From the NCBI RefSeq assembly GCF_025558425.1, contig NZ_CP094718.1, forward strand, positions 1,674,001 through 1,738,000: a stretch of DNA of 64,000 nt, read 5' to 3'. Shown here in pieces: positions 21,007 through 32,455 of the stretch. The notes beneath the pieces were generated by a model, which worked only from the letters and a program-made list of their open reading frames with translations, did not search any database and was not told where the DNA came from. The position numbers and the translations under genes are program-made. Source of the DNA: Staphylococcus sp. IVB6240 (GTDB taxonomy: Bacteria > Bacillota > Bacilli > Staphylococcales > Staphylococcaceae). Positions within the stretch are counted from its first letter, which is position 1; each line of letters opens with the position of its first letter.

Positions 21007-22248
21007 TTATTTATTATATAAAGGGAATTTTTCTGTTAATGTTTTAACACGTTGTTTTGCTTCTTCAAGCACTTTCGTGTCTTCATGGTTCTTAAGTACG
21101 TCACTCATAATGTGTGCGACTTCTTCAAATGCTTTTTCGTCAAATCCACGTGTTGTTGCAGCTGGTGTACCAAGACGAATACCACTTGTTACAAATGGTT
21201 TTTCTTGATCGAATGGAATTGTGTTTTTATTACATGTAATGCCCACTTCATCAAGAACTTTTTCTGCTACTTTACCAGTAATGCCTACAGAACCTTTCAC
21301 ATCTACTGCAACTAAATGGTTGTCTGTACCACCAGATACGATGCGGAATCCGTTATCTTTAAGTGTTTTTGCAAGTGTTTTCGCATTTTTAATTACTTGT
21401 GTTTGATATGCTTTAAATTCAGGTTCAAGTGCTTCACCAAATGCAACTGCTTTTGCAGCAATCACATGTTCAAGTGGACCACCTTGAATACCAGGGAAAA
21501 TTGTTTTATCAATCTCTTTTTGGTATTCAGCCTTACATAAAATCATACCACCACGAGGACCACGTAATGTTTTATGTGTCGTTGTTGTAACAAAGTCCGC
21601 ATACTCTACTGGGTTTTGATGTAAACCTGTTGCAACTAAACCAGCGATGTGTGCCATGTCTACCATTAACTTGGCACCAACTTCATCTGCAATTTCTTTA
21701 AATTTCTTAAAGTCAATTTCACGTGAATAGGCAGATGCGCCTGCTACAATCAATTTCGGCTGATGCTTTTTCGCTAATTTTCGAACTTCTTCATAATCAA
21801 TACGCTCATCTTCTTTAGTCACACCATATTCAACAAAGTTGTATGTTTTACCACTAAAGTTGACAGGTGATCCATGGGTCAAATGGCCACCATGACTCAA
21901 ATTCATACCTAAAACTGTGTCACCATGTTCCAGTGCAACAAGGTATACTGCCATATTTGCTTGAGATCCTGAATGAGGTTGTACATTTACATGTTCTGCA
22001 TTAAAAAGTTTTTTTGCACGTTCAATGGCAAGTGATTCTGTTACATCAACGAAATCACAACCACCATAGTATCGGCGACCTGGATAACCTTCAGCATACT
22101 TATTTGTCATTACTGACCCTTGTGCTTCCATTACTGCTTCAGAGACAAAGTTTTCAGAAGCAATCAATTCAATATTGTTGTTCTGACGATTAAATTCCTT
22201 TTGAATCGCGTCAAAGACAGCCTTATCTTGTTTCGCAATAAATGACAT
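21007..22248 (-). CDS. glyA: Serine hydroxymethyltransferase
   Basis: This 413-residue PLP enzyme converts serine and tetrahydrofolate into glycine and methylene-tetrahydrofolate. The PLP lysine lies in [15 protein letters not shown], and [12 protein letters not shown] and [15 protein letters not shown] are family hallmarks. It follows the DUF436 gene by 17 bases and precedes upp by 18, forming a conserved cluster that links one-carbon and pyrimidine metabolism. Confidence 0.97.
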   Translation of the reverse strand: MSFIAKQDKAVFDAIQKEFNRQNNNIELIASENFVSEAVMEAQGSVMTNKYAEGYPGRRYYGGCDFVDVTESLAIERAKKLFNAEHVNVQPHSGSQANMAVYLVALEHGDTVLGMNLSHGGHLTHGSPVNFSGKTYNFVEYGVTKEDERIDYEEVRKLAKKHQPKLIVAGASAYSREIDFKKFKEIADEVGAKLMVDMAHIAGLVATGLHQNPVEYADFVTTTTHKTLRGPRGGMILCKAEYQKEIDKTIFPGIQGGPLEHVIAAKAVAFGEALEPEFKAYQTQVIKNAKTLAKTLKDNGFRIVSGGTDNHLVAVDVKGSVGITGKVAEKVLDEVGITCNKNTIPFDQEKPFVTSGIRLGTPAATTRGFDEKAFEEVAHIMSDVLKNHEDTKVLEEAKQRVKTLTEKFPLYNK

Positions 22249-22265
22249 AGACCATTCCCTCTTTC

Positions 22266-22799
22266 CTAATCAAGTTGATATTTTGCACGTTCGCCACCAA
22301 TCTTCTTCGGACGGCTTGTTGCAACAGTTACAATTGCATCACCTATTTGTTTGACCATACAACGAACAGGTACCGCTACGTGTTTGAGATGCATACCGAT
22401 TAAAGTTTGACCAATATCGATGCCTTTATCTGCTCGAATAAATTCCACAACAACAGGATCTTTCATATGGCGATAAGCATATGTTGCTAACGAACCTCCT
22501 GCATGGGTATCCGGCACAACTGAAACGAGTTCCATGGTATATGGATCATACGCTTCTCGTTCAATTGTTAAGGCACGATTGATATGCTCACATCCTTGGA
22601 ACGCAAAAGATACACCCGTTTCCTTTTGAACATCAACCAATGCGTCATAAAGTTCTTGCGCAATGTCTAATGAACCTGCTGTCCCAATTCGATCACCTTG
22701 CACCTCTGAAGTAGAACATCCAATCACACAAAGTTCTCCTTCCACGAAAAAAGATTTTGACTTGAGTTCTTGCAATAACTGCTTGAAGTCTTTCATCAT
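22266..22799 (-). CDS. YwlG-like protein (DUF436/TIGR01440)
   Basis: This 177-residue cytosolic protein belongs to the DUF436 family found beside glyA and ywlE in Firmicutes. [18 protein letters not shown] and [28 protein letters not shown] are recognisable; function unknown. I choose the ATG at 22799, five bases after AGGAGG; an upstream in-frame extension to 22844 lacks a ribosome site. The conserved Cys-Glu-His in GCEH might be functional, which is a guess. Confidence 0.82.
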   Translation of the reverse strand: MMKDFKQLLQELKSKSFFVEGELCVIGCSTSEVQGDRIGTAGSLDIAQELYDALVDVQKETGVSFAFQGCEHINRALTIEREAYDPYTMELVSVVPDTHAGGSLATYAYRHMKDPVVVEFIRADKGIDIGQTLIGMHLKHVAVPVRCMVKQIGDAIVTVATSRPKKIGGERAKYQLD

Positions 22800-22900
22800 A
22801 ACAACCTCCTTAAGAATATGTATGACTGAAACGATACAGACCATTCTTAGAACCCTAAACGTGCTGTATGTTTACTATTATAACTTATTTTTTATATGAC

Positions 22901-23332
22901 TCATACTAATTCTGTATCAAGTTTTTTCTGCAGTTGTTGAATGAGAAATGTTAATTGCTCAAAAGTTTCAATATATGTTTCATAGGAACCACCAAACGGA
23001 TCTGGTACTTCTCCTGTCTCACCAACATATTCACTTAATGTCATTACTGATAATGATTCACCATATAACATTCTGATATGATGCGCATGTGAAGAGGTCA
23101 TCGTCAAAATGAGATCTGCGTCAGTATCATCATTAGAAAATGGCGTAGCGCCTTCAGGAATTGGATGGTCGTGTTGTTCTAATAGCTTTTGTGTATGTGT
23201 CGCAATCGGGGCGCCCTCTTGTGCCATAATACCTCTCGAAAAGATTTCATGCCCTTGTAAATAACTGCGTGCAATTCCTTCTGCCATTGGACTACGGCAT
23301 GTGTTACCTGTACATACGAAGATAACCTTCAT
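22901..23332 (-). CDS. ptpB: Low-molecular-weight protein phosphatase, arginine-phosphatase type
   Basis: This 143-residue phosphatase has the P-loop CTGNTCRS (C7 to R13) and the general-acid DPFGG. Thr within CTGNTCRS is the hallmark of YwlE/PtpB, which remove phosphate from phosphoarginine set by McsB rather than from tyrosine. The ATG at 23332 overlaps the tsaC stop (TGATG) and lies seven bases after AGGAGG, so an ATG six bases earlier is rejected. Position in the tsaC-ptpB-DUF436-glyA cluster fits B. subtilis ywlC-ywlE-ywlG-glyA. Confidence 0.9.
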   Translation of the reverse strand: MKVIFVCTGNTCRSPMAEGIARSYLQGHEIFSRGIMAQEGAPIATHTQKLLEQHDHPIPEGATPFSNDDTDADLILTMTSSHAHHIRMLYGESLSVMTLSEYVGETGEVPDPFGGSYETYIETFEQLTFLIQQLQKKLDTELV

Positions 23333-24381
23333 CACCATTCCTCCTTAACATAAATATGATTCGCAGCCTTCTCCATACGGTTATGCAAAGCTTCTGCCTC
23401 TTCCATATTCGGATAGCCATATATAAAAGCTTGTTCAATATCCTCTAGTTGATCTAATTCATGTAAAGCTGCGTACAAATTGTGATTGGCTTGTTGAATA
23501 TCAGTTTCAGACGTACTCAAAACAATAGTTTGTGCCTGTTTCGGAATAAAAGGCAAAAGACTTGCTGGTAAAAGAAATGCTATCTTAGACCAATCTTTCT
23601 CATCAGTTGTTTCAATAGGACCTTCTAGTCTTTCAAATATTTTCAAAGGTGTTTCGGGTGCATAGTGCTTATATTTCATGCCTGGCGCAATTGGCTTGTC
23701 CGTTGAAGTTTCAACTAATGCATCGATACCATTAGGGAGAATCTCATTCAACATACTTCGCGTAATCGTTCCAGGTCTTGCAATGCGAAATGGGAACGAC
23801 GTACAATCTAAAACGGTACTTTCTAAGCCGGCATCACTTTGTGTAGATTGGATGATACCATCAATACGTCCATCTAAATCATGAAACACATGTTCAAAAG
23901 TAGTAGGTGACGGTCTGCCACTTAAGTTTGCACTTGGTGCAGCAATCGGCAAATCTACTTCTTTAAGTAACGCACGCGCAACGGGGTGACTTGGCATTCT
24001 GACTGCCACAGAGTTAAGCCCACCTGTCACACGATCACAAAGAACACCTTCTTTTAAAGGTAAAATAAATGTAATAGGCCCTGGCCAAAATGCTTCCATG
24101 AGTCTTTCTGTTGCTTCAGAAATAGACTCAACAAAATCCTCCAGCTGTTTCGTATCATAAATATGAACAATAAGAGGGTTGTCCGATGGTCGTCCCTTCG
24201 CTTCATAAATGCGTTTTACAGCATCATCATTCGTTGCATCAGCCCCTAAGCCGTACACTGTTTCGGTGGGCAAAGCAACCAATCCACCTTGTTTGTATGT
24301 TTCAATAATATCCGATAAATATGGGTACTCTATCAGGTTAGACGTAAAGTCGCGTACATCCCATATTGTAGTTTTCGCCAA
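23332..24381 (-). CDS. tsaC: Threonylcarbamoyl-AMP synthase (Sua5/YwlC)
   Basis: This 349-residue enzyme makes threonylcarbamoyl-AMP for the t6A modification of tRNAs reading ANN codons. The N-terminal YrdC domain holds GGLVALPTETVYGLGADA and KGRPSDNPLIVHI; the C-terminal Sua5 domain begins around APGMKYKHYAPETPL. The start is a TTG at 24381, eight bases after GAGAGG; an in-frame GTG at 24390 falls within that SD. Its stop overlaps ptpB. Confidence 0.93.
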   Translation of the reverse strand: MAKTTIWDVRDFTSNLIEYPYLSDIIETYKQGGLVALPTETVYGLGADATNDDAVKRIYEAKGRPSDNPLIVHIYDTKQLEDFVESISEATERLMEAFWPGPITFILPLKEGVLCDRVTGGLNSVAVRMPSHPVARALLKEVDLPIAAPSANLSGRPSPTTFEHVFHDLDGRIDGIIQSTQSDAGLESTVLDCTSFPFRIARPGTITRSMLNEILPNGIDALVETSTDKPIAPGMKYKHYAPETPLKIFERLEGPIETTDEKDWSKIAFLLPASLLPFIPKQAQTIVLSTSETDIQQANHNLYAALHELDQLEDIEQAFIYGYPNMEEAEALHNRMEKAANHIYVKEEW

Positions 24382-24421
24382 GTTAAACACCTCTCTTCTC
24401 TTCTATTTTACTGCAAAACAA

Positions 24422-24463
24422 AAGGTTATGCACAGTCGAATCATCAACTATGTCATAACCTTA
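24422..24463. terminator. Inverted repeat between prmC and tsaC
   Basis: AAGGTTATG and CATAACCTT are perfect arms with T-rich sequence on both sides. It may end the tdk-prfA-prmC transcript. Confidence 0.6.
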
Positions 24464-24467
24464 TTTT

Positions 24468-25316
24468 TTATGATGGTATTTTCCACTGCATATAAAAGAT
24501 ACGTGGATTACCGTTAATGTCTGATATCACTTTCGGCTCTAAATGTGGATAATATTGTTTTGCCATATCACATAACTTTGCGCCTTGCTGATAGCCAATT
24601 TCAAATACAATAGGCGCATCATCATTCATCACTTTTGGTAGCGCACTTAATAATGCATCATAAATAGCATAGCCATCATCTTCAGCAAATAATGCAAGAT
24701 GTGGCTCATGTGCAACGACACTTTGTCCCATTTGAGCGATTTCATCTCTACCTATATACGGTGGATTACTAATTAAGCCGTCTAACCGTATGCCCTTTTC
24801 AATAAATGGATTCAAGACACTACCTTCAAGTAGTTGAATCGATACATGATGTCGTTCTGCATTTTGACGGGTAACTGCTAAGGCATCTGGTGATATATCA
24901 GAGGCCCATACTTCTAAATGTGGACATTCTTGCTGAAGTGTTAAGGCGATAATACCTGACCCTGTGCCAATATCAGCGATACAGCCTGACTTAGGACATT
25001 GCTCAATAAATGTCGCAAACACTTCTTCTGTCTCTGGTCGAGGAATCAGCACACGTGAATCCACATGGTACGTACGACCATAAAATGTTGCTTCCCCAGT
25101 AATATATTGTACAGGTTCTCCTGATAAAAGCCGTTCTAATCCGCTATTCAACAGTACTTTATCAGTCTCTGACATCATTGTATCTCCATCAATAAGAAGA
25201 TTGACGCGCGTCCACTTCAATAAATCAAGCAACAGCCATTCTACAGCAGTTGTTTCTACATCCGCATGACTTGCCTCCGCCTTAGCTTGAGAGAGCCACT
25301 GTTTATAGCTCACCAC
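24468..25316 (-). CDS. prmC: Release factor glutamine methyltransferase
   Basis: This 282-residue SAM-dependent methyltransferase modifies the Gln of the GGQ motif in release factors. The substrate motif NPPY appears in [13 protein letters not shown], and SAM contacts lie in [15 protein letters not shown]. An N-terminal helical domain is present. It begins at GTG and overlaps the prfA 3' end by 14 bases, so enzyme and substrate gene are translationally coupled, as is common. Confidence 0.95.
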   Translation of the reverse strand: MVSYKQWLSQAKAEASHADVETTAVEWLLLDLLKWTRVNLLIDGDTMMSETDKVLLNSGLERLLSGEPVQYITGEATFYGRTYHVDSRVLIPRPETEEVFATFIEQCPKSGCIADIGTGSGIIALTLQQECPHLEVWASDISPDALAVTRQNAERHHVSIQLLEGSVLNPFIEKGIRLDGLISNPPYIGRDEIAQMGQSVVAHEPHLALFAEDDGYAIYDALLSALPKVMNDDAPIVFEIGYQQGAKLCDMAKQYYPHLEPKVISDINGNPRIFYMQWKIPS

Positions 25317-26379
25317 TATTAAGCTCTTTCAACTTTTCAGTTTGTTCGTGCATTGTCAATGCATCAATCACTTCATCCAACTTACCTTCCATAATTTGGT
25401 CTAATTTTTGTAATGTTAAACCAATACGGTGGTCTGTCACACGACTTTGTGGATAGTTATAAGTACGAATACGTTCTGAACGGTCACCCGTACCTACTGC
25501 TGATTTACGTTGTGCCGCATACTTTTGTTGTTCTTCTTGTAGCTTCATATCATATAGACGTGCTTTCAATACTTTCATCGCTTTTTCACGGTTTTGAATT
25601 TGTGACTTTTCAGATGATGTCGCAATTACACCTGTTGGGATGTGGGTAATACGCACAGCTGAGTCTGTTGTATTGACGTGCTGACCACCCGCACCACTTG
25701 AACGGTACGTATCAATTTGCAAGTCTTCTTTACGGATTTCGATTTCAACATCTTCAACTTCAGGTAAGACTGCTACTGTTGCTGTTGATGTATGAATACG
25801 TCCACCTGACTCTGTTTCAGGAACACGTTGTACACGGTGTGCACCATTTTCAAATTTTAATTTACTGTAGGCATCTTGTCCTGTTACAGAGAAACTAATT
25901 TCTTTGTAACCACCGTGATCACTTTCAGTTGCTTCCACGACTTCTGTTTTTAAACTTTGTGATTCCGCAAATTTTGAATACATACGGAATAAATCCCCAG
26001 CAAAGATAGCCGCTTCATCTCCACCTGCTGCCGCACGAATCTCAACGATAACGTCTTTTTCATCGTTCGGGTCTTTTGGAATTAATAAAATTTTGAGTCG
26101 TTCTTCTAACTCTGGTATTTGTGCTTTTAATTCATTGGCATCTTGTTTTAACATATCAATTTCATCTTGATCGTCTGTTTCAGCCATCATTAATTCAATT
26201 TCTTCACTATCTTCTTTTACTTGTTTATATTGACGATATACATCGACTGTCTTTTGTAGATCTGATTGTTCTTTTGAATATTGACGCAACTTATTCGCAT
26301 CACTTACAACATCTGGATCACTTAATAATTCGTTTAATTGTTCATATCTTTCTTCTACAATATCTAATTGATCAAACAT
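25303..26379 (-). CDS. prfA: Peptide chain release factor 1
   Basis: This 358-residue release factor ends translation at UAA and UAG. The catalytic loop is [18 protein letters not shown], with GGQ as the site methylated by PrmC, and the N-terminal coiled-coil domain is intact. The start overlaps the tdk stop by one base (TAATG). Order tdk-prfA-prmC is conserved in staphylococci. Confidence 0.97.
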   Translation of the reverse strand: MFDQLDIVEERYEQLNELLSDPDVVSDANKLRQYSKEQSDLQKTVDVYRQYKQVKEDSEEIELMMAETDDQDEIDMLKQDANELKAQIPELEERLKILLIPKDPNDEKDVIVEIRAAAGGDEAAIFAGDLFRMYSKFAESQSLKTEVVEATESDHGGYKEISFSVTGQDAYSKLKFENGAHRVQRVPETESGGRIHTSTATVAVLPEVEDVEIEIRKEDLQIDTYRSSGAGGQHVNTTDSAVRITHIPTGVIATSSEKSQIQNREKAMKVLKARLYDMKLQEEQQKYAAQRKSAVGTGDRSERIRTYNYPQSRVTDHRIGLTLQKLDQIMEGKLDEVIDALTMHEQTEKLKELNSGEL

Positions 26380-26981
26380 TATTTATTGTCCTCCTCTACT
26401 TTGTCACTCGGCAACACAACATGATGCGCACGACAACGTGGTTCATAGCTTTCATTGGCCCCAACTAAAATAATCGGGTCATCTACTTTCGCTGGCTTGC
26501 CATCAATCAGACGTTGTGTTCGACTTGATGATGCCCCACACACTGCACATACGGCTTGCAACTTCGTAATATGCTCACTCACTGCCAACATCTCTGGTAC
26601 AGGATCAAAAGGTTCTCCTTTGAAGTCCATATCTAAGCCTGCTGTTATGACACGATACCCTTTTTCAGCAAGTGATGTTGCGACATCTACAATTTCGCGG
26701 TCGAAAAATTGTATCTCATCTATCCCTACAATATCGACGCCTTTTAAATCATACTGCATGATCTCATCAGCAGAAGAAATATTTACTGCTTCGATTGCAT
26801 TCCCATTATGTGATACGACTTTTTCTTTATGATAACGATCATCGATTAGCGGCTTGAATACGACTACTTTTTGCTTTGCGTAGACACCGCGGCGTAATCG
26901 ACGAATTAATTCTTCTGACTTACCACTAAACATACTGCCAGTAATACATTCTATCCATCCCGAATGATACGCTTCATACAT
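26379..26981 (-). CDS. tdk: Thymidine kinase
   Basis: This 200-residue type II thymidine kinase phosphorylates deoxythymidine in salvage. The P-loop is [12 protein letters not shown], the catalytic Glu lies in [10 protein letters not shown], and a zinc site includes CAVCG (about residues 142-146). It is the first gene of the tdk-prfA-prmC unit. Length is normal. Confidence 0.96.
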   Translation of the reverse strand: MYEAYHSGWIECITGSMFSGKSEELIRRLRRGVYAKQKVVVFKPLIDDRYHKEKVVSHNGNAIEAVNISSADEIMQYDLKGVDIVGIDEIQFFDREIVDVATSLAEKGYRVITAGLDMDFKGEPFDPVPEMLAVSEHITKLQAVCAVCGASSSRTQRLIDGKPAKVDDPIILVGANESYEPRCRAHHVVLPSDKVEEDNK

Positions 26982-27062
26982 GACTTTTTTCCACCTTTTT
27001 AAAACAAATCACTTTATTATATCACAAACTTTTGCTCATTATAATTTATCTTTTATTTGCAT

Positions 27063-27098
27063 TAAAAAAAGCATCCTCAAGTAAGTTGAGAATGCTTG
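27063..27098 (-). terminator. Terminator after rpmE2
   Basis: Minus-strand arms AAGCAT-CTCAA and TTGAG-ATGCTT are followed by seven T residues. Confidence 0.88.
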
Positions 27099-27106
27099 AA
27101 CATACA

Positions 27107-27361
27107 TTAGTTGTTTGATTTGAGACCAAATTTTTTGTTGAAACGTTCCACACGACCGTCTGCAGCAGCAAACTTTTGACGTCCTGTGTAGAATGGATGT
27201 GAATCAGAAGAGATATCTAAACGGATAACTGGGTATTCGTTACCATCTTCCCATTCCATTGTTTCACTAGTTGATTTAGTTGATCCACTTAAAAACTTAA
27301 AGTTAGTCGTTGTATCTAAAAAGATAACTTTACGATATTCTGGATGAATTCCTGGTTTCAT
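27107..27361 (-). CDS. rpmE2: Ribosomal protein L31 type B
   Basis: This 84-residue large-subunit protein begins [17 protein letters not shown] and has the conserved [13 protein letters not shown] block. It has no CxxC zinc motifs, which marks the zinc-free C-minus form (type B), often favoured in zinc limitation when a zinc form also exists. The start follows GGAG. It is flanked by a leader hairpin upstream and a strong terminator downstream; rho lies upstream on the same strand. Confidence 0.95.
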   Translation of the reverse strand: MKPGIHPEYRKVIFLDTTTNFKFLSGSTKSTSETMEWEDGNEYPVIRLDISSDSHPFYTGRQKFAAADGRVERFNKKFGLKSNN

Positions 27362-27482
27362 TCTTTTCAGCTCCTTTGCCCTGAACCATCTGGAACAGAG
27401 TTATTTGTGAGTTTTTACCCAATACTTAATCATTATAAAGGGTCGTTATTTAAAAAGCAACCCTATACACGATAATTTCATA

Positions 27483-28808
27483 TTAAATGATAGGACGTCC
27501 TGTTTTTGTACTTTCGGCCGCACTCTTTTGCAGTTCTTCAAAAAATTCTTCGTTTGTTTTTGTCTTTTTTAACTTTCTCATAAAACGCTCTGTAAAATCT
27601 GGTGCGTTTGAGAACATATTACGCAACTGCCATAAGCTTTCTAATTCATCTTTTGGAATCAATAATTCCTCTTTACGTGTTGAACTGCGCACAATATCAA
27701 TCGCAGGGAAAACACGGCGTTCTGAAAGTCGACGGTCTAAGTGTAATTCCATATTGCCCGTTCCTTTGAACTCTTCGTAAATCATATCATCCATGCGTGA
27801 ACCCGTATCTACAAGTGCCGTTGCTAATATCGTTAAGCTTCCACCCGCTTCAATGTTACGAGCTGCACCAAAAAATGCCTTAGGTCCATGCAATGAAGCT
27901 GGATCTAACCCCCCTGATAATGTTCGACCACTTGGTGGTACAACTAAGTTATAAGCACGTGCAAGTCGTGTAATAGAATCCATTAGAATAATGACATCTT
28001 CACCAATTTCCACAAGACGCTTGGCACGTTCTAATAGTAATTCTGCTACCTTTACATGATGTTTCGGATGCTCATCAAAAGTTGAATGTACCACTTCTGC
28101 TTCATCAACTGAGCGTTCTAAATCTGTTACCTCTTCTGGACGTTCACCCACCAAAAGAATAAATAATTTAGCACTCGGTTTATTCGCAACAATCGCATTC
28201 GCAATTTCTTTTAATAGTGAAGTTTTACCTGCTTTAGGTGGCGCAACAATTAAACCACGTTGTCCAAGACCAATCGGTGTAACTAAATCCATAACACGTG
28301 TTGAATAGTTGTGAGGGGCTGTTTCTAACTTGATTCGTTCTTCTGGATAAAGGGGTGTTAAAGCTTGAAAGTGAGGTCTTTTCTTAACTTCCTCGGCATT
28401 ATGATCATTAACAAAATCCACTTGTAATAAACCATAATATTTTTCATTCTCTTTTGGTTTACGTACTTTCCCAGTTACTTTATCGCCTCGTTTAATTTCA
28501 AAGCGACGTATCTGACTTGCAGAGATATAAATATCTTTTTCGCCTTTAGAGAAGTTAACCGTTCTTAAAAAACCGTAACCATCTGGTTGGATATCATCTA
28601 GGACACCTTCCATATAATAATTGCCGTCTTTTTCCATTTGTGCTTCCATAATCGCTAGAACAAGTTCTTTTTTGTTCAACTTGCTATAGTTGACTAACTT
28701 CAATGCCTTGGCTTTTTCCGTCAGGGCTTTTGTCGTATTGTTCTTGTATAACTCATGGAATGATTCATACTGTGGTGAAGTTCTCTCCCTAGTATCCCTT
28801 GTAGACAT
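27483..28808 (-). CDS. rho: Transcription termination factor Rho
   Basis: This 441-residue hexameric RNA helicase ends transcription. The N-terminal part holds ELVLAIMEAQ, and the RNA-binding cold-shock-like domain contains DGYGFLRTVNF. The Walker A appears as APPKAGKTSLL and Walker B as DVIILMDSITRLARAYN. I place the start at the ATG at 28808; a GTG nine bases upstream is also possible and no strong SD favours either. About 470 bases upstream carry no other gene. Confidence 0.95.
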   Translation of the reverse strand: MSTRDTRERTSPQYESFHELYKNNTTKALTEKAKALKLVNYSKLNKKELVLAIMEAQMEKDGNYYMEGVLDDIQPDGYGFLRTVNFSKGEKDIYISASQIRRFEIKRGDKVTGKVRKPKENEKYYGLLQVDFVNDHNAEEVKKRPHFQALTPLYPEERIKLETAPHNYSTRVMDLVTPIGLGQRGLIVAPPKAGKTSLLKEIANAIVANKPSAKLFILLVGERPEEVTDLERSVDEAEVVHSTFDEHPKHHVKVAELLLERAKRLVEIGEDVIILMDSITRLARAYNLVVPPSGRTLSGGLDPASLHGPKAFFGAARNIEAGGSLTILATALVDTGSRMDDMIYEEFKGTGNMELHLDRRLSERRVFPAIDIVRSSTRKEELLIPKDELESLWQLRNMFSNAPDFTERFMRKLKKTKTNEEFFEELQKSAAESTKTGRPII

Positions 28809-29186
28809 GTAACACACTCATTTCGTTTTAATTTTTAATCGGCTATGTAATTTAACATACAATAGCCCATGAAATATGGCAAACAAAATTTTGGAATTCT
28901 TCTACATATTTTCATCAAATATGTCATTTTAAATACTTTATAAAATAAGGCTTGAAAAGTCATAAACTGTGTGCAAGATTGTAAAAGTAGTTTTAGATTT
29001 ATGGCAAAGTCGTACAATACAGATATTCAATTTTCTAACCGCTTTTATACTTTAGATATCTATTGCCATCAACAAATTTCTAGATCCATTTTAGGTATTC
29101 TGTGGTGATATATCAGTGTATTAGACGAACGATTCTGAATACCTCATAAAACCCATTTCAAATATATTTTGCAATCAAAACTAAAT
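28809..29186. other. Non-coding gap upstream of rho
   Basis: No convincing gene is seen. A short minus-strand frame (28835-29017) has Cys/Phe-rich nonsense composition and no SD. AGGTATTC (29091-29098) and GAATACCT (29136-29143) form an 8-base inverted repeat around a 37-base loop. The rho promoter must lie here but I could not settle its boxes. Confidence 0.5.
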
Positions 29187-29234
29187 AAGTAGGGTGCATT
29201 TGCTTTCAACAGCAGTTCTTAGCACCCTACTTTT
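29187..29234 (-). terminator. Terminator after first aldehyde dehydrogenase gene
   Basis: AAGTAGGGTGC and GCACCCTACTT pair across a 24-base loop with T-rich flanks. It lies about 45 bases downstream of the stop at 29279. Confidence 0.75.
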
Positions 29235-29278
29235 CCATTTATTACCTAGGAAATAATCAATCTATTCAAATTTAGTAC

Positions 29279-30709
29279 CTATTCTTTATAAAATCCTGCA
29301 ATGGCTTTTACTTCTAAAAATTCTTCAATACCATAATCGCCCCATTCACGGCCGATACCTGATTGTTTGTAACCACCAAATGGTAAATCACGCGTACGTG
29401 GCGCTTCATTAATGACAACTAAACCAGCCTCGATTTTTCCGGCAAGATTTCTCAACGTTTCTTGGTCCTTACCAAATAGATAACCTGCTAAACCATATTT
29501 TGTATCATTTGCAATTCGAACAGCATCATCAAGGTCTTTATAGGTGATGACTGACATCACAGGTCCAAAAATTTCTTCTTGTGCAATTGTCATTTGATTA
29601 TCCACATCTGCAAAAATCGTTGGTTTTACAAAATAACCTGTTTCTAATCCTTCTGGTTTTCCTAAACCACCAGCAACGACTGTTGCACCTTCGTCAATCC
29701 CTTTTTGAATATAACCTTGAACTTGACGAAATTGTTTTTCACTAACGATAGGGCCCACTTCTACTTCAGGTGATTGAGGGTCTCCTACTTTAACGCGTGC
29801 AATTTCAGCTGCTGCTTTTTCTAAAAATGCATCTTTTAAGTGTTCAGGTACTAACGTACGTGTCCCTGCAGAACATGCTTGTCCGGTATTGTTTACAACA
29901 GCACCAATCGCTGCTTTTACCGCTTCATCTAAGTCAGCATCATCAAGAATAATAAATGGTGATTTACCACCTAACTCCAATGACACTTTTTTGAAGTCTT
30001 TTGTCGCTTGTTCCATAATTTTAGCACCTGTAGGACCTGAACCAGTAAATGACATCATACGGACATCTGGATGTTGACTTAATGGTGCACCCACACCTTC
30101 ACCGTCACCATTCACAAGGTTAAATACACCTTTTGGCACACCCGCTTCTTCAAAGATTTCAGCAAGAATCACTGCTGCAAATGGTGTTAATTCTGATGGT
30201 TTAAGAACGACTGGAGACCCTGCCGCAAATGCTGCTGCTATTTTTAATGAGGTTTGGTTTGTTGGGAAGTTCCATGGCGTTACGAGACCTGCAACACCAA
30301 TAGCTTCTTTAACGATTAAGTTGTCACCGCGACGTTCTTCAAATTCAAACGTCTCTAATGCTTCATATGCTGCTTCAAAGTGCATAAGTCCTCTTGCATA
30401 TTGTACTGTTTCAGATTTTGTCACTGGAGATCCTAATTCTAAAGTCATCACATCGATTAAGTCTTGTTTGCGTGCTTTATATCCTTCAACGATACGACCT
30501 AACATCGCACGGCGTTCTTCAACCGGTGTGTGTCGGAACGTGACATACACATCTTTTGCTGCTTGTACCGCTTTATCTACATCTGCCTTGTTCCCTTTTG
30601 CAACACGTCCAAATACTTCTTCAGTTGCTGGGTTGATGACGTCAATCGTTTCGCCACTGTCACTTTCAACCCAAGCACCGTTAATATATTGTTTGGTTCT
30701 CTCTAACAT
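29279..30709 (-). CDS. Aldehyde dehydrogenase (tandem copy 1)
   Basis: This 476-residue NAD(P)-dependent aldehyde dehydrogenase oxidises aldehydes to acids. The catalytic Cys lies in [11 protein letters not shown] and the general-base Glu in [16 protein letters not shown] and FTGSGPTG bind cofactor. I start at the ATG at 30709, rejecting an in-frame TTG 18 bases earlier. It is a close paralogue of the next gene, and S. aureus has, to my memory, only one gene at this site. Each copy has its own terminator. The substrate is unknown; a quinone/aldehyde stress role is suggested by the nearby QsrR-like gene. Confidence 0.93.
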   Translation of the reverse strand: MLERTKQYINGAWVESDSGETIDVINPATEEVFGRVAKGNKADVDKAVQAAKDVYVTFRHTPVEERRAMLGRIVEGYKARKQDLIDVMTLELGSPVTKSETVQYARGLMHFEAAYEALETFEFEERRGDNLIVKEAIGVAGLVTPWNFPTNQTSLKIAAAFAAGSPVVLKPSELTPFAAVILAEIFEEAGVPKGVFNLVNGDGEGVGAPLSQHPDVRMMSFTGSGPTGAKIMEQATKDFKKVSLELGGKSPFIILDDADLDEAVKAAIGAVVNNTGQACSAGTRTLVPEHLKDAFLEKAAAEIARVKVGDPQSPEVEVGPIVSEKQFRQVQGYIQKGIDEGATVVAGGLGKPEGLETGYFVKPTIFADVDNQMTIAQEEIFGPVMSVITYKDLDDAVRIANDTKYGLAGYLFGKDQETLRNLAGKIEAGLVVINEAPRTRDLPFGGYKQSGIGREWGDYGIEEFLEVKAIAGFYKE

Positions 30710-30810
30710 GTATAAGCACCCTTTCAAATCGTTTTTTAAATCATAGTTATATTATAACCTTTTTTTATTTAGAAAAAACGCATACTGCTTTCAAAAGATT
30801 TATATTTAAT

Positions 30811-30845
30811 CAAAAGAAGCCAGAGACCTGTAGCAGATCCCTGAC
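30811..30845 (-). terminator. Terminator after second aldehyde dehydrogenase gene
   Basis: GTCAGGGATCT and AGGTCTCTGGC pair fully when G-U pairs are allowed, followed by TTCTTTTG on the minus strand. Confidence 0.7.
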
Positions 30846-30863
30846 CTATATTTCCCATCTTTA

Positions 30864-32291
30864 TTATTTATAAAAGCCTGCAATCGCTTTTACTTCTAAA
30901 AATTCTTCAATACCATGGTCGCCCCATTCACGACCAATACCTGATTGTTTATAACCACCAAATGGTAAGTCTGGTGTACGTGGTGCCTTATTGATAATCA
31001 CCGTACCTGCTTCAATACGGCGTGCAAGGTTTTTCAATGTTTCTTGATCTTTACCAAATACATAACCTGCTAAACCGTATTTTGTATCGTTTGCGATTTG
31101 AATTGCTTCATCAAGATCTTTATATGTGATGACTGACATGACAGGTCCAAAGATTTCTTCTTGTGCAATTGTCATTTGATTATCCACATCTGCAAAAATC
31201 GTTGGTTTTACAAAATAACCTTTTTCTAGGCCATCTGGTTTTCCGAGACCACCTTGTACTAGTGTGGCACCTTCATCAATTCCTTTTTGAATATATTCTT
31301 GAACTTGGTTATATTGTTTCTCACTCACAATGGGTCCTACTTCAGTCTCAGGTGATTGTGGATCTCCTACTTTCACTTGCGCTATTTCAGCTGCTGCTTT
31401 CTCTAAAAAGGCATCTTTTAGGTGTTCTGGTACAAGTGTACGTGTTCCCGCTGTACACACTTGCCCCGTATTATTTACCACTTTTGCGACAGCTGCTTGT
31501 ACTGCCTCATCTAAGTCAGCATCTTCTAAAAGAATAAATGGTGACTTACCACCTAACTCAAGCGATACTTTTTTAAAGTCTTTGCTGGCTTCTGCCATAA
31601 TTTTTGAACCTGTGCCACCCGAACCAGTGAATGACATCATGCGGACATCTGGATGTTGACTTAATGGTGTACCAACGCCCTCACCATCACCATTCACAAG
31701 ATTGAATACACCTTTTGGTACGCCTGCTTCATCAAAAATTTCAGCAAGAATCACTGCCGCAAATGGTGTCATTTCAGAAGGTTTCAACACAACAGGAGAA
31801 CCCGCTGCAAATGCGGCTGCCAATTTTAGTGATGTTTGGTTCGTAGGAAAGTTCCATGGTGTCACTAATCCTGTCACACCAATTGCCTCTTTAACAATCA
31901 AGTTGTCACCGCGACGTTCTTCAAATTCAAACGTATCCAATGCGTCATAAGCTGCTTTAAAATGCTTAAGTCCTGTTTCATAATGAACCTGATCTGACTT
32001 CGTTACTGGTGATCCTAATTCTAATGTCATCACATCGATTAAGTCTTGTTTGCGTGCTTTATATCCTTCAACAATTCGACCTAGCATCTCTTGACGTTCT
32101 TTGACAGGCGTATGACGAAACGATACGTAAACATCTTTTGCTGCTTGTACCGCTTTATCGACATCGGCTTGATTCCCTTTTGCGATTCTGCCAAATACTT
32201 CTTCAGTTGCTGGATTAATGACATCGATTGTTTCGCCACTTTCACTCTCAATCCATTCTCCATTAATATATTGCTTAGTATCATTTCTCAT
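30864..32291 (-). CDS. Aldehyde dehydrogenase (tandem copy 2)
   Basis: This 475-residue paralogue of the preceding gene is near-identical over long blocks. The catalytic Cys is in [11 protein letters not shown] and the Glu in [10 protein letters not shown]. Differences cluster near the catalytic loop (SAG to TAG) and around residues 100-115, which might shift substrate range. The ATG at 32291 follows GAGGTG by nine bases. It has its own upstream region and a terminator, so the two copies can be expressed independently. The quinone sensor gene lies directly upstream. Confidence 0.93.
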   Translation of the reverse strand: MRNDTKQYINGEWIESESGETIDVINPATEEVFGRIAKGNQADVDKAVQAAKDVYVSFRHTPVKERQEMLGRIVEGYKARKQDLIDVMTLELGSPVTKSDQVHYETGLKHFKAAYDALDTFEFEERRGDNLIVKEAIGVTGLVTPWNFPTNQTSLKLAAAFAAGSPVVLKPSEMTPFAAVILAEIFDEAGVPKGVFNLVNGDGEGVGTPLSQHPDVRMMSFTGSGGTGSKIMAEASKDFKKVSLELGGKSPFILLEDADLDEAVQAAVAKVVNNTGQVCTAGTRTLVPEHLKDAFLEKAAAEIAQVKVGDPQSPETEVGPIVSEKQYNQVQEYIQKGIDEGATLVQGGLGKPDGLEKGYFVKPTIFADVDNQMTIAQEEIFGPVMSVITYKDLDEAIQIANDTKYGLAGYVFGKDQETLKNLARRIEAGTVIINKAPRTPDLPFGGYKQSGIGREWGDHGIEEFLEVKAIAGFYK

Positions 32292-32397
32292 AATATATAA
32301 CACCTCTTCATCATTTATCATAGTCACTGTATAACCCTTTTAACGCAAATTAAAACGTTTCTATCTTTAAATACAATTTCCACATTATTTATGGATT

Positions 32398-32433
32398 AAA
32401 AAAAGCCAGACATCTTTATTTAAAGATATCTGA
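32398..32433 (-). terminator. Terminator after the HxlR-family regulator gene
   Basis: CAGA-ATCTTTA and TAAAGAT-TCTG pair, followed by GGC and a run of T on the minus strand. Confidence 0.8.
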
Positions 32434-32455
32434 CCACTCTATATTCATCAGCAGT

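Noticed and set aside
28835..29017. Minus-strand 60-codon frame upstream of rho
   Set aside because: No ribosome site, and composition typical of AT-rich noncoding DNA.
31163..31537. Plus-strand Leu-rich frame opposite the second aldehyde dehydrogenase
   Set aside because: Antisense shadow of a well-supported gene.
32347..32363. cre-like sequence before the second aldehyde dehydrogenase gene
   Set aside because: ATAGAAACGTTTTAA misses the CcpA consensus at two constrained positions.
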